The notes: a model not told the origin generated them from the letters alone. Shown: positions 1-14,697, counted from the first letter of the stretch. The stretch: DNA of 64,000 nt from Prorocentrum cordatum (GCA_963575745.1 CAUYUJ010005002.1:130577-194576), one strand, 5' to 3'. Made by a program: numbers and translations.

Positions 1-410
1 ATGCGAAGCATAGCCGTAGCCCACAGTCCAGGCAAAGTTCCAGTGCGGACGGCGCTGGTCTTTCCTACCTAGTGCGGTTTGTCACCAAAACTCCAGCCTT
101 ATTCGTTGAGTCGAGCCAGCCGGAACAACGGACCGCAGGCTAGATGGGTATACGTAGCATAGCCGTGGCCCGCAGTCTTGGCAGAGTTCCAGCGCGGATG
201 GCGCTAGCCTTACCTGCCTCGTGCGACTTGCTACCAGAACTCCAGCCTTGTTTGTTGAGTCGGGCAAGCCGAAACAACGGACCGCAGGCTAGATGGGCAT
301 GCGAAGCATAACCGTAGCCCACAATCCTGGCAGAGTTCCAGTGTCAACGGCGCCAGCCTATACAGTCGCGGCGCAACTGATGCAAAAACGCCTGTCGTGT
401 TATGACGGAG
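1..410. repeat. 149-bp tandem repeat, block 1
   Basis: The anchor ATGCGAAGCAT or its variants recurs at 1, 150 and 299, exactly 149 bp apart. Each unit carries CCGTAGCCCACAGTCC, GCAGAGTTCCAGTGCGGACG and CGAAACAACGGACCGCAGGC. The third unit runs into a junction segment and then the 10-bp array. It belongs to the first half of a higher-order repeat. Confidence 0.93.
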
Positions 411-1385
411 CAATGCATGCCAACGCATGTCAATGCATGCCGCCGCACGCCAACGCATGGCAGTGCATGCCAAAGCATACCAACGCGTGCCAATGCACGC
501 CAACGCACGCCAACGCATGCCAACGCATGCCAACGCATGCCGCCGCATGCCAACGCATGACAACGAATGCCACCGCATGCCAACGCACGCCAATGCATGC
601 CAACGCACTCCAACGCATTCACAAGCATGCCAACGCCTGGCAGGGCATCCCGACGCACACCAACGCATGCCAACGGAAAGCCAACGCATGTCAACGCATG
701 CCAACGCATGCCAATGCATGTCAACGCATGCCATATCGTCCCAATGCTTGCCACTGCATGCCAACGAACGCCAAAGCATGCCAATGCGTGCCACATGCAT
801 GCCAATGCATGCCAACGCATGCCGATGCAGGCCAACGCACGCCAACACGTGCCAACGACGCATGCCAACACATGCCAACGCATGCCAACGCATGCCGACG
901 AATGCCGACGCATGCCAATGCATGACAATGCATGCCAACGCATGCCAACCCATGCGCATTCGAACGCATGCCACAGCACGCCCACGCATGCCAATGCATG
1001 CCAACGCATGCCAACGCATGCCAACTCATGCCAACGCACGCCAGTGCATGCCAACGCGTGCAAATCCATGTCAATGCACGCCAATGAATGCCAACGCATG
1101 CCAAGGCATGCCATTGCATGCCATGTCGTGCCAATGCATGCCAACGCGCGCCATAGCACGCCAATGCATGCCAATGCATGCGAACGCATGCCAATTCAGG
1201 CCAACGCATGCCAATGCATGCCAACACATACCAGTGCATGCCCGTGCATGCCGACGCATGCCAATTCATGCCAACGCATGCCAACGCACGCCACCGCATG
1301 CCACTGCATGCCAACGCATGCCAACGCATGCCAATGCATGCCCACGCCTGCCACTGAATGCCAATGCGTGCCAACGCATGCGAAG
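411..1385. repeat. 10-bp minisatellite (GCATGCCAAC)n, block 1
   Basis: About 97 copies of a 10-bp unit, consensus GCATGCCAAC, mostly varying at the CAAC/CAAT/CACC positions. Each unit holds the palindrome GCATGC, so there is one per helical turn. Ten is not a multiple of three, so three units (30 bp) encode a 10-residue period in every frame. Stops are rare, and this yields long spurious frames of H-A-N-A-C-Q-R-M-P-T type on one strand and W-H-A-L-A-C type on the other. Confidence 0.95.
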
Positions 1386-1640
1386 GTGAGGGTAGCGCGT
1401 GCGGAGAAAAGAATTGACTACCCGAGCTAGGGGTAGCACACGGGGAGAGCTGCCCTGATAGGGGTAGCATTTGAAGCGGGAAGACGAGGGGTCAGGGATA
1501 TAGGTGTGTCCCCAAAATATCAACACCCTGACCATACACTAACCCAAAACACCTTCGCCTTCGCTCTGGCGACTGGAAACGTGCGTGACTCTAAAAACTT
1601 TTAGACTCACGCAAACTCAAGGAGCTTAGCCCGAAGCCCT
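1386..1640. repeat. spacer of the 2.2-kb higher-order repeat, copy 1
   Basis: 1381-1497 (GAAGGTGAGGGTAGCGCGTG through GGGGTAGCATTTGAAGCGGG) is nearly identical to 3597-3708. The rest, to about 1640, is unique with no gene seen. Confidence 0.88.
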
Positions 1641-2160
1641 AGCAGCGTTCCCAAGATCTTGCCTACCTAGTGCGGCGTGCTACCAGAAACTCCAGCAATA
1701 TTTGTTGAGCCGGGCCAGCCGAAACAACGGACCGCAGGCTGGATGGGTAGGCGAAGCATGGCAGTAGCCCACCGTCCTGGCAGAGTTCCAGTGCGGAGGG
1801 CGCTGGTCTTTCCTACCTAGTGCTGCTTGCGACCAGAAGGCCAGCCTTATCTGTTGAGCCGGGCCAGACGAAACAACGGACCGCAGGCTAGATGGGTATG
1901 CGTAGCATAGCCGTAGCCCACAGTCCTGGCAGAGTTCCACTGCGGACGGCGCTAGCCTTACCTGCCTCGTGCGACTTGCTACCAGAACCCCAGCCTTGTT
2001 TGTTGAGTCGGACAAGCCGAAACAACGGACCGCAGGCTAGATGGGCATGCGAAGCATGGCCGTAGCCTACAGTCCTGGCAAGAGTTCCAGTGCGAACGGC
2101 GCCAGACTGTACAGCCGCAGTGCAACTGATGCAAAGACGCCTGCCTGATATGACTGGGTA
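1641..2160. repeat. 149-bp tandem repeat, block 2
   Basis: Anchors lie at 1749, 1898 and 2047, again 149 bp apart. The exit junction (GCAACTGATGCAAAGACGCC) matches the one at about 366, so block 2 enters the next 10-bp array at the equivalent point. Confidence 0.92.
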
Positions 2161-3598
2161 ACGCATGCCAATGCATGCCAATGCATGCCAACGCATGCCG
2201 CTGCATGCCAACGCATGCCAATGCATGCCAGTGCATGCCAACGCATGCCACCGCATGCCAACGCATGCTAATGCATGCCAACTCATACATGTGCATGCCC
2301 GTGCATGCCGACGCATGCCGACGCATGCCAACGCATGCCAACGCACGCCAATACATGCCAACGCGCGCCAAAGCACGCCAACGCGTGCCAATGCATGCCA
2401 CCGCATGCCGACGCATGCCAGGGCAGGCCAACGCATGCCAATGCATGCCACCGCATGCCACGGCATGCCAACACATGCCACTGCATGCAAACGCATGCCA
2501 ACGCATGCCAAATGAATGCCAACGCACACCAACGCATGCCAGCGCATGCCAATGCATGCCAACGCATTGCATAGCACGCCAACGCATGCCCATACATGCC
2601 AAGGCATACCAGTGCATGCCTGTGCATGCCGGCGCATGCCAATGCATTCCATCGCATGCCAATGCATACCAACGCATGCCACTGCATGCCACTGCATGCC
2701 AATGCATGGCAACGCATGTCAATTCATGCCAACGCATGCCGCTGAATGCCAACGCATACCAACGCATGCCAACGCATGCAAATGCATGCCAACGCAAGCC
2801 AGGGCATGCCAATGCGCGCCCACGCATGCCAACGCATGCCACTGCATACCAACGCATGCCAATGCATGCAAATGCGCGCCAACGCATGCCAACGCACGCA
2901 AAGGCGTGCCAATGGATGCCAATGCATGCCATTGCACGCCAACGCATGCCAATGCATGCCAGGGCATGCCAATGCATGCCACCGCATGCCAACGCATGCC
3001 AGTACATGCCAACGCAGGCTAACGCATGCCAATGCATGCCAACGAATGCCAATGCATGCCAACGCATGCCATAGCACGCCAACGCATGCCAATGTACGCC
3101 AACGCATGCCAACGCAAGCCAACGCATGTCAATGGATGCCAATGCATGCCAATGCATGCCAATGCACGCCAGTGCATGCCATGTCATGCCAATGCATGCT
3201 AACGCGTGCCATCGCACGCCAACGCATGCCAATTCATGTCAATGCATGACAACGCGTGCCATAACACGCCAACGCATGCCAATGCATGCCAGTGTATGCC
3301 AATGCATGCCACCGCACGCCAACGCATGCCAACACATGCCACTGCATACCCAAGCATGCCAATACATGCCAATGCATGGCAGTGTATGCCAACGCATGCC
3401 AATGCATGCCAATGCATGCTAATGCATGCCAACGCATGCCAGTGCATGCCCGTGCATGCCGACGCATCCCATGCATGCCAGCGCATGCCAACGCATGCCA
3501 ACGCATACCACTGCATGCCAATGCATGCCAATACATGCCAACGCATGCCAATTGCCAACGCCTGCCAACGAATGCCAACGCATGCCAACGCATGCCAA
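2161..3598. repeat. 10-bp minisatellite (GCATGCCAAC)n, block 2
   Basis: About 144 copies of the same 10-bp unit as 411-1385. The longer array accounts for most of the length difference between the two halves. The 417-residue minus-strand frame across it is a repeat translation; I see no non-repeat domain. Confidence 0.95.
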
Positions 3599-3712
3599 GG
3601 TGAGGGTAGCGCGTGTGGAGAAAACAGTTGACTACCCAGGTTAGGCATAGCACACGGGGAGAGCTGCCCTGTTAGGGGTAGCATTTGGAGCGGGCAGATG
3701 AGGGGTCAACAC
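3599..3712. repeat. spacer of the higher-order repeat, copy 2
   Basis: Second copy of the 1381-1497 spacer, offset 2216 bp, with the CACACGGGGAGAGCTGCCCT core preserved. Confidence 0.9.
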
Positions 3713-4125
3713 ATGAAGGGCCAATGCCCAAAGGATGAAGACCTGGTATTGGCAAGACTACCCTCTTCAATACTGCAAGACTGGGGAAGGCCCACCCCCA
3801 TACAGCCGTATCAGGGCGCTGCCCTGTGGAGGTAATACACCCCGTGCGAAAGCCAAAGAATAACCTGATTCATATGGCAGGCATGGAGGAGCCGGGAAAC
3901 GATGTCCAGCCTCCTGATATGTCGAGTGAGCAACTGCTCGCTCGACATGGCGATTGTCAAGCGGGGTTGGGAGGACTCCTATTTGAAACCGGATTGCCTG
4001 TGTCGCCCCAGTGGCGTAACTCCAGAGTGCTCGGGTGAGGTGCTCTTCGGAGATCGATGGTCTCTTTACAAGCGCCCCGTGCGTCCTCACCCGACTACCC
4101 AACAGGAGCCCTGCGCACCAATGGC
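3713..4125. other. unique DNA, no gene recognised
   Basis: Non-repetitive, moderate GC. The short frames on both strands resemble nothing I know. Confidence 0.5.
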
Positions 4126-4545
4126 ACGGGGAGGAGGAGGAGGAGGAGGAGGAGGAGGAGGAGGAGGAGGAGTAGGAGGAGGAGGAGGGGGAGGACGGGG
4201 AGGAGGAAGAAGAAGAGGAGGCGGAGGAGGGAGCGACGAGGTACGAGGGAGGATGAGCAGGAAGGAGGCGCAGAAGGGAGGAGAAAAGAAGAAAGGATGA
4301 ATGATGATAAGGAGGATGAGGAAGACAGATAAAAGATGAATCTTCGGCTCGGAGAGGGGGAGTATAAACAGAGTATGACGATTACGATAATGCTGCTGAT
4401 GATGATGACGGAGATGATGTTGATGATGATGATGTTGGTGATGATGATGTTCATGATGATGCTGGTGATGATGATGGTAAGGGTGGTGGTAATGGTGACG
4501 ATGATGGTGGTGGTGATGATGCTGCTGATGTTCCGGTAATGATGA
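4126..4545. repeat. (GGA)n then (GAT)n tracts
   Basis: 4126-4230 is almost pure GGA on the plus strand, decaying to mixed purines. 4377-4545 is GAT/GGT. Homopolymeric E/G/R or D/M translations are artefacts. Confidence 0.9.
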
Positions 4546-6100
4546 TGTTTAACGTCTGTCAGAAAGGGGTAGGAGGTGGGGCCCACTCCCCTTCCTCAAA
4601 CGCAACGTCTCTAAACAGGCCCTGTACTACAAGCGGACGGACACGAGGCCAACGTGGGCTCCCAAGCGAACCACGGTCACCGCCGCGCCCGTGCCGAAAA
4701 AGGATTTACGCCTCCAGCCACGAATCGGACCACGGTACTACCTCGTCCACAAGCAGAAAGCCTCGAAGACACGGAAGGGCCCTTGTCTCCCGCGAGCAGT
4801 GCCACGCCCAGGCCGAAGCCGACCTCTTCCCCCTCGCGAGAAGACTGCTACCTCGACTGGCGAGAAGGAGAGAGGGAAAGAGAAAGAGAGGAAGAGAGAA
4901 CGAGAGATGGAGGAAACAAAACAAAACAAAACGACCGAGCAGCGGCCACTTCCAGAATCCGAGCTCGCGCGGGCGAGCGGCTGCGCTCACGGCCGCCTCG
5001 CTCCTCGGCGCGAAGGGAGCGGCCGCGGCGCGCCGCGGCGCCTTTTCGCCCTTCGCTGGGCGGTCGCGCCGCTGCAGCCGAGCACGCGCCGCTCTCGCCC
5101 TCTCGCCAGCCTCACTGGGCGAGGTAACAAGGCGCCGGTCAGTCGTCCTGGGGAACGGCCCTACGAGAGCCTGGCGGTTGCGCCGGGGCGCCGAGAAGAG
5201 TGCTGATCGGGGGGGAGGAGGGAGGAGGGGCGGACTCAGGCCTTCGTGTTGGAGTTTTGGCAGGGGGCGTCGGGCCCTGGCATCCTGGCTCCGAAGGCGA
5301 CGGCGCCGCGTCGGGTGCAGAGCACTTCCCGGCCTGCTGCAGCGCGTGCCTCTTGTGCATGGGCCTGCTCCACCACGCTGGCCTCGACGGAGGCGGCGGC
5401 GCTGCCGCTGGGCTCTGGCCGCCCTCCTCGGAGCCTGCCCCCGCTGCGCCGCCGCCGCCCTCGGCGCTGGCAACTGCCAGCGCCAAGGCTGCCACCGCCG
5501 CGAGGGCCGCCGCTGCCGCTGCTGCACCTGCGCCTCCGTCGCCCCGAGGCCCTCCGGAGGTGGCGCCGATCCCACCGATCGCGGGCTCGCCGATGCCCAA
5601 GCAGCCGCTGCAAGCCCGAGCCGTGCCGCCCCTCGCCTTCAACACGGAGCTGCGGCAGCGGGCCCGTGTCAGAAAAGCCCGTGCATCTTGCACGGCCTCT
5701 CTCGGCGCCACGGGCAGCCCCCCTTGCTGCAGAACACCGCGGTCACGCCTGGGGCACAGTGGCACAGGCAGGCACTGCGGCCGCAGCTGCACCGCTTCCG
5801 GGGGCAGCCGCAGCCTCAGCGGCAGCCGCAGCCTCCGCCACGAGGACCAGCTGCTGCAGGGGTGCAGCGGGAGCCGCCTCCGAAGCGCTCTTCCCGCACC
5901 CACTCGGCGCTCCCGGAGCCGGGAGGCAGCGGCGGCGGAACACCAGCAGTAGGCTCCTCCAGCGCGAGCCGCCCGTCACGCCCGGGCTAGGCCACCGCCA
6001 GTGCGAGCCAGCCAGTGACACCTGGGCGGGGCCACCGCCGCCCCGCCGCCTCCTGTCCCGGCCGTCGCCGATGCTCCACCGCCCGTGGCACCTGCAGCTC
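4546..6100. other. very GC-rich block, no supported gene
   Basis: Frames are open on both strands because stops are rare at this GC. Translations are Ala/Arg/Pro/Ser-rich with no domain I can name. 5390-5560 is GCC/GCT-like low complexity. An exon cannot be excluded. Confidence 0.4.
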
Positions 6101-6104
6101 CTCC

Positions 6105-6372
<268 letters not shown>

Positions 6373-6915
6373 GATAATCCCACCAGCCCTTTGGGCGTGA
6401 GTGGTTTAGCGAGTCCTCTCTGTTCTCAACCCCCCTTCTTCCCCTTCGGGGAGCGGTTTACCCCTCCCCCTACCCCCTCCCCCTGGGCCTGGAGAGCTTT
6501 TTCGGCTCCTGGGAGGGCTAAAAAACGACACCCATCACGAGGATTCTGGCCCCGACGGGGGGGGGGAGAAAAAATGCTCTCCTCATCTGTGATCGATCCC
6601 CCGACAGATGGCCCCAATATTCCTCCCAGACCCCTCACAGGGAGCCCCACGAGGCCCCAAGAGGCCTCCAAGAGGCCCCCAAGATGCCCCCAAGAGGCTC
6701 CCAAGAGGCCCCCCAGAGGCTCCCCCGAGGCACCCACGACGCTCCTGGAAGGCCCTGGAGCTGCCAAGAGGCGCCCAAGACGCCCCAAACGGCATCCAAG
6801 AGGCTCCCAAGAGGCCCGAAGACGCTCTCCCAAGGCACCCAGCACGCTCCTAGAAGCCCCAGGGGCCGCCAAGAGGCGCCGAAGACGCCTCAAGAGGCCT
6901 CCAAGAGGCTCCCCA
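6373..6915. repeat. duplicated segment, copy 1
   Basis: Begins CCCACCAGCCCTTTGGGCGT and continues through TTCTCAACCCCCCTTCTTCC into an imperfect CCAAGAGGCCCCCAAGA minisatellite. The same order recurs at 7548-8107. Confidence 0.92.
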
Positions 6916-7546
<631 letters not shown>

Positions 7547-7547
7547 G

Positions 7548-8107
7548 TCCCACCAGCCCTTTGGGCGTGAGTGGTTTAGCGAGCTCTCTCTGTTCTCAAC
7601 CCCCCTTCTTCCCCTTCGGGCAGGGGTTTACCCCTCCCCCTACCCCCTCCCCCCGGACCTGGAGAGGGGGTTTCGCGGGTCGTTGGAGGGGTCTTTTTCG
7701 ACTCCTGGGAGGGCTAAAATTCGACACCCCTCACGAGGATTCTGGCCCCGACGGGGGGGAGGAGAAAAGTGCTCGCCCCATCTGTGATCGATCGCCCGAA
7801 AGATGGCCCCAAGATACCTCCCAGACCCCTCCCAAAGAGCCCCAAGAGGCCTCAAGAGGCCTCCAAGAGGCCCCCAAGATGCCCCCAAGAGGCCCCCAAG
7901 AGGCCCCAAGAGGCTCCCCCGAGGCACCCAAGACGCTCCTGGAAGCCCCTGGGGCAGCCAAGAGGCCCCCAAGACGCCCCAAACGGCCTCCAAGAGGCTC
8001 CCAAGAGGCCCGAAGAGGCTCCCCCAAGGCACCCAAGACGCTCCTAGAAGCCCCTGGGGCCGCCAAGAGGCCCCCAAGACGCCCCAAAAGGCCTCCAAGA
8101 GGCTCCG
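7548..8107. repeat. duplicated segment, copy 2
   Basis: Second copy of 6373-6915, including the CCAAGAGGC minisatellite. Confidence 0.92.
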
Positions 8108-8440
8108 GGCCCGAACGACTCACACCAGGACGAGGCGCCCGAACGACTCACACCACGAGGAGCCCGAACGACTCACACCACGACGAGGGCCCCGAACGAC
8201 TCACACCACGAGGAGCCCGAACGAGTCACACCAGGAGGAGGGGCCCGAACGACTCACACCAGGACGAGGGGCCCGAACAACTCACACCACGAGAAGCCCG
8301 AACGACTCACACCAGGACGAAGAGCCCGAACGACTCACACCACGAAGAGCCCGAACGACTCACACCAGGAAGAAGGGCCCGAACGACTCACACCAGGACG
8401 AGAAACCCCAAACGACTCAAACCACGAGGAGCGCTTTCTC
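8108..8440. repeat. ~28-bp minisatellite (CCCGAACGACTCACACCA)
   Basis: About 11 imperfect units of CCCGAACGACTCACACCA plus a variable GGACGAGG or CGAGGAG tail. Confidence 0.9.
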
Positions 8441-8634
8441 TCCCTCCTCCTCCGCCTCGTCCTTCTCCCGCTCCCACCACAAGGAGGATGTACAAGGAGG
8501 CGGGAGGAAGGAGGAACAGGGGAGATATGCGGGGGCAGGCGGAAACACGCCTGAAAAACACGACTGTCGGCATGCTCTGCAAGAGTTGCTGTTTTGAGAT
8601 GGGCTGGTGGGGATACGCGAAGCGTGAAGAGTTA

Positions 8635-10535
<1,901 letters not shown>

Positions 10536-10904
10536 AGGTGTCGAGACCGCCCCAGACTGCTCGAAGGGCTTGTTGAGGCCAGCCAGGGCTGTCTGTGCGC
10601 AACTCGAAACCTTGCCAAGCTTGGATTCTCGCCCTCATTCTCCCCCGTGCCCCTGCTCTTTCTTCCGCGCACTCTTCGCGATTCCGTGAACCGTAGTCTG
10701 GGGGACTGGTGCAGGCGGCGTGCGCGACACCTCCTTCCCCTCCTCCTCCTCCTCCTCCGCCTCCTTCTTCGTCTGCTTCTCTTCCTCCTCCTCCTCCGCC
10801 TCCTCCTCACCCTTTTCTTCTTCCCTTTCTCCGATCGCATCGCTATACGGCTCATTCATTCATTACTGTTTCCTCTTATCCTTCTCATCTCCCCTCTCCT
10901 TCCC
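10536..10904. other. unique DNA with a (CTC)n tract
   Basis: 10739-10825 is CTC/TCC. The flanks show no recognisable gene. Confidence 0.5.
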
Positions 10905-11103
10905 TTGGGAGGCAACTCCTTGGAGGTTTTTCGTGGGAGCGGATGAGGATTACAACGCCCAGCTAGAGGGTTACTAAGCCGACTTCAGCCGGACGAAGCC
11001 CATAATTGAGACTGGTCCAGTAGGATTCGGCCGGACTGAATTACATGTCGACCGAACATCTACCAGCGTCGATGTTAAACTGAACCTCCCAGGAGTTGCG
11101 CCC
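10905..11103. repeat. foldback pair, family III copy 1
   Basis: GGAGGCAACTCCTTGGAGG at 10908 faces its degenerate inverse CCTCCCAGGAGTTGCG at 11085. A similar pair lies at 11430-11640. Confidence 0.5.
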
Positions 11104-11429
11104 TGATCTCCACATTCCCCCCGCCCTTGTTCTTCTCCTCGCCGCCCACCGACGTTTGTACGGCTTAATGTTTCTCACATAACGGTAAATTGCCGTGCCA
11201 AGGCATACTGGATCCTTGGGCCTGCTGAATGGGGAGCTCTTCTTATGAGCACTCCCAGCCGAGAGCCACAAACGCTTTCTCAGACCAGGGGAAAAAACCA
11301 CAGGCTTTTTCTCCTTGAACTGCCAAGCCTCCTTCTGCCGCCAGGGCTCCGCGGGTTCTGACCCCTGGGGCCCAACTCGCCTGACATGCAACCAGGCACA
11401 CACGGAGCAAGGCATTGCCCAGCTCGCCT

Positions 11430-11640
11430 TCGGAGGCAACAGTTGGGAGGTTTTTGCCGGAAGGGCCAAGGAAGATTCAGCCCCATTTGGGGGGCTGTCA
11501 CGCTGGATTGGGCCTCAGATTAAGTGGGACCAAGCCGAAATCAGCGGGATTAAGCTGGATTAAGCGGGATTGAACCAGAGAGTTCTGGATTTCGGACCAG
11601 GGCAAAATCAGAATTTGACCTCCCAGGAGCTGCATCGAAA
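11430..11640. repeat. foldback pair, family III copy 2
   Basis: GGAGGCAACAGTTGGGAGG at about 11432 faces CCTCCCAGGAGCTGCA at about 11619. Same arm motif and spacing as 10905-11103. Confidence 0.5.
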
Positions 11641-13020
11641 CTCGACTGGCTGCCTCTCGAAGTGGGTGAGGGCCTAAAAGGCTGCCCCTCGAAGGGGGTG
11701 AGGGCCCCAAGGCCCCACACGGCTGATTTCCTAAAGGCGCGAGACGAAGGCCAGAAATACACTCTGAGGCGCGTCTCCCAGCCGCACTCTCGGCGGCGAC
11801 GACAGGGGCGAATGGCCCCTGGGGCGGGCATTACACGCATTCGCCCGGGAGCCTTTTTCGAAAACATAGATCCTCGGCGCACCTGAATACATGTATTGCT
11901 CTCCTGCGGACTATTCGCCCCTATCGTCGCCTCAGACACTCCAGGCTTGGCAAAGGCCCCCACTGAGACCCCCAGCGCAACACCTTCCCCGAATAGGCTG
12001 GGTCCAGGAACAAACCGCTTCACAAAGCCCAAGCAGGCCTGCGAATGGGGGCGTCGGCTGAAGTATCCTCAGGAGCACACTGGGAATCCCCCGCACTGTG
12101 CTGACCAGAGAAAAATGGAGGACGAATAACAACAAACGTAGAAGCTGGCGATCTACCAACGTGTAGGTCCCGACAGCATCGCTGCGTAGCATCACAGCGG
12201 ATGGGTCCGGCTGGTGCTCGATCTACTTGGCGCGAGCGACGAAGGGAAGGGTAAAAGGCATCGCTGGTTTAACGGTGATCTCCAGGTGTACGCCTTTCTG
12301 CCTGCACTCCGACGACTTTGCATCCTGAGCGACGAAGCGGTCCACCTCCTCGTGCTCGGTGGGCTTAAAGAAAGCACGCAGGGCAGAAAGACGGAGATGA
12401 TTGCGGGCCCCAGGGCGCCTGCACTTGTTAGTTCGCCGGCGCCAAGTGGTCCAAGACTGTCAGACGCCGGTCAGCAAGCGGTGGGGTGCGCCAGGAGCGA
12501 ATGGAGGCACGAAAAGGTACCAGCACAGGCGGAGCCGTGCATGGTAATCCCGCCCGCACGCCAGGCACAATGTGCTCTGCATGTATCTACGGTCGGGGAC
12601 TTTTGGACAGCGTGCCGCGGCGGCGGCCCCGACGAAACGCTATGCCCTGCGAGCGGGCAACGTGTCACTCCGCTCCGCGGGGCGGGAGGCTGAGAAAAGC
12701 TCAGGACGTTGACGCTGGGCGGCGGGCAAGCGGATAGCGTGTCGCTCGAACGCGTCGTCGGCCAGAACCTGCGGAGCGACACGCTAGGCCATAGTTCCTA
12801 ACCGGATGGACTTCATCGCACCCAGGGTGCGTCTTGGCCATTTGGATCCTCCAGACCACTTCACTATTAGCAACCCACCCCCACTCATAACGCACAGAAC
12901 GAGGCATCGATACGCCGCCAGCAGCCGCCTCCTGTGCCAGCCCACGCCTCCAACCTTCGACCCTAAGACGCTCCTGTTGGCACGCGCTCGCCTGCTTCCA
13001 AGCATCGCGGACACAGGCAC
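11641..13020. other. unique DNA, no gene recognised
   Basis: Mixed-complexity sequence with short frames on both strands; no motif I can name. Confidence 0.4.
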
Positions 13021-13024
13021 GACA

Positions 13025-13125
13025 AACTTTGGATACTCGTCCTTCTCGTCCTCCTCGTCCTCCTCGTCGTCGTCCTCTTCCTCCTCCTCCTCCTCCTCCT
13101 CCTCCTCCTCCTCCTCCTCCTCCAG
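13025..13125. repeat. (TCC)n tract
   Basis: Pyrimidine trinucleotide run on the plus strand. Confidence 0.93.
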
Positions 13126-13251
13126 GACTCGAACCCCAAAGACCCAGACCCTGTCCCAAATGTCGATCCAGGAGTGCGCGTTGACCCGAATTTCTGGAGA
13201 GAGGAATTGGGGAGACCAAAATGATACCGAAACTGCCCGGACCCCTCGCGG

Positions 13252-13362
13252 GGTGCGTCCCAACCAAAGTTTCGAGGCGACTCCAACAGTGGCGACGAGG
13301 GCCTCCCAAGAGACCCAAAAAGGCGAAACCGGGGCGAAGGTAGAAGTATCAGTACTCTTCCC
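13252..13362 (+). repeat. dispersed ~115-bp repeat R1, copy 1
   Basis: Shares GGGTGCGTYCYRACCA, CGAGGCGA, TGGCGACGAGGG and CCCAAAAAGGCGAA in order with 35706-35822, and inverted with 13846-13962. Confidence 0.8.
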
Positions 13363-13539
13363 TCCCCTGAGAATCCCAGCCGTGGCGACGAGAAGCCTCC
13401 TGGAAGCCCACAGCAAGCGGAAACGCCCCAAACCCCTAGGGTGGCCTGCTGTGGCACAGGTCCCCCTTGGGGTGGAGATGGCCGCAGGCCATATCACATG
13501 GGGTTGAGGCGCTCCTTAAGCAATATCACTTCAAGTCTT

Positions 13540-13672
13540 CCTCCTCCTCCTCCTCCTCTTCTTCTGCTTCTTCTTCCTCTTCTTCTTCTCCTTCTTCTTC
13601 TTATTCGTCTTCTTCTTCTTCTTCCTCCTCCTCCTCCTCCTTCTCCTCCTCCTCCTCCTCCTCCCCCCCGCG
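13540..13672. repeat. (CTT)n/(CTC)n tract
   Basis: Pyrimidine-only run next to the candidate exon at 13700-13832. Confidence 0.93.
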
Positions 13673-13699
13673 CGGTCCTCCTCGTCCTGCTCCTCCTCG

Positions 13700-13832
13700 C
13701 CCGCACCGCCCTGCCAGCGGCGCGCGTGGTGCGCCAGCGCGTTCAGCACGGTGGCCAGCTCGTCGTTTCGGAAGTCCGCCGCGCGCTTAGCCGTGAGCGC
13801 GGCGACGGCCTCGGCAGCCCCTCGCAAGAGGA
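13700..13832 (-). CDS. candidate exon, helical-repeat (HPR/OPR-like) protein
   Basis: The minus strand reads AAEAVAALTAKRAADF followed by RNDELATVLNALAHHARR. The pattern 'x-ELA-x-VLNALA' is that of heptatricopeptide/octotricopeptide-type helical repeats in alveolate RAP-type RNA-binding proteins, which mostly act in organelles. The exon limits are uncertain: an AG acceptor precedes the segment on the minus strand near 13832, and the far end runs into Gly/Glu low complexity. It resembles the segments at 14698, 40877 and 51035-51949, all on the same strand. Whether they form one gene is unknown. Confidence 0.42.
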
Positions 13833-13845
13833 GAGGAAGGTACCC

Positions 13846-13962
13846 ATACCGCCACCCTTCCCTCGTGTTCGCCTGTCGTTGGCCTTCTGGGAGACCCTCG
13901 TTGCCACCGCTGGATTCGCCTCGAAATTCTGGTCAGAACGCACCCCGGAAGAGGTCTGGGGA
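13846..13962 (-). repeat. dispersed repeat R1, copy 2 (inverted)
   Basis: Reverse complement carries GGGTGCGTTCTGACCAGA and CGAGGCGAATCCAGCGGTGG, matching 35706-35822. It forms an inverted pair with 13252-13362. Confidence 0.82.
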
Positions 13963-14199
13963 GTAGCGGCATAGCTACCTTTTGGTGCCCCCACCCTCCC
14001 CGCACTCACAGCAGCACAGATAAGAACACTGCGGGCGCCTTCTCGCCAGCATGGCTTCCAGGTTGAGGAGCCCGTCACGGTGATGAGGCCGAAAGCTTTG
14101 GAGGCCTCGTGATCATAACGCTCAGGACGTCCGAGATGTGGCTCGTGCTCTTCAGGGTCCCGACGAGCCCTCTGCAAGGCCATTCACGGCGACACTACA

Positions 14200-14355
14200 A
14201 CCGAAAAACGGACCAAACCGACAACGAAACCGAAACGGACCCAAACCGACTGGGCCGCAGGCAGCCCGAAAGGACGCAGCGACACGGCAGGCGACCCAGC
14301 CGAACGCGCCGAACGCAGCCGACTGCGATGCAGCCGAACCGACCGAAGCGCGAAC
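14200..14355 (+). repeat. dispersed ACCGA-rich repeat R2, copy 1
   Basis: Rich in AACCGAC/ACCGACCGAA words, with AAGGACGCAGCG near the middle. The same order occurs at 40195-40365. Confidence 0.7.
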
Positions 14356-14425
14356 ACGCCCCTGCTCTGGCACAGCAGAGCGCCTTCTCAAAAGAGCCGC
14401 CCCCGCCTGCGGGCAATCCCCAATC

Positions 14426-14659
14426 TGAGGTCGGGCGTGTCCGCCTACAGGCGGATCTTGGACGAAAAAGAAACCAGATTCCAACATATGCAAAAACGAA
14501 AATCATTATATATATATATGTGTGTATATCTATGTATACATATATATATAGATAGATGTACATATATTTATGTGTGTGTATATATATATGAAAATCGTGC
14601 CGATACTATTTTTGACAATTTTTGAATTTTCCTCCTGTAGAGGGACAGGCCGGACCAAA
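14426..14659. mobile_element. TIR element (MITE-like) copy 1
   Basis: Left end TGAGGTCGGGCGTGTCCGCC continues into TACAGG. The right end is the inverse: CCTGTAGAGGGACAGGCC then GGACCAAA. It is flanked by CCCCAATC (14418-14425) and CCCCGATC (14660-14667), a 7/8-matching 8-bp target duplication. The interior is a TA/TGTA microsatellite with no ORF, so it is non-autonomous. Confidence 0.82.
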
Positions 14660-14697
14660 CCCCGATCCTGGCACGCCCCGCCCTCGGCATCCCGAGG

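Noticed and set aside
1979-3232. 417-residue minus-strand ORF
   Set aside because: Pure translation of the 10-bp minisatellite; similar frames exist on both strands.
1-3600. CRISPR array
   Set aside because: No spacers of constant length between conserved repeats; contiguous satellite in eukaryotic context.
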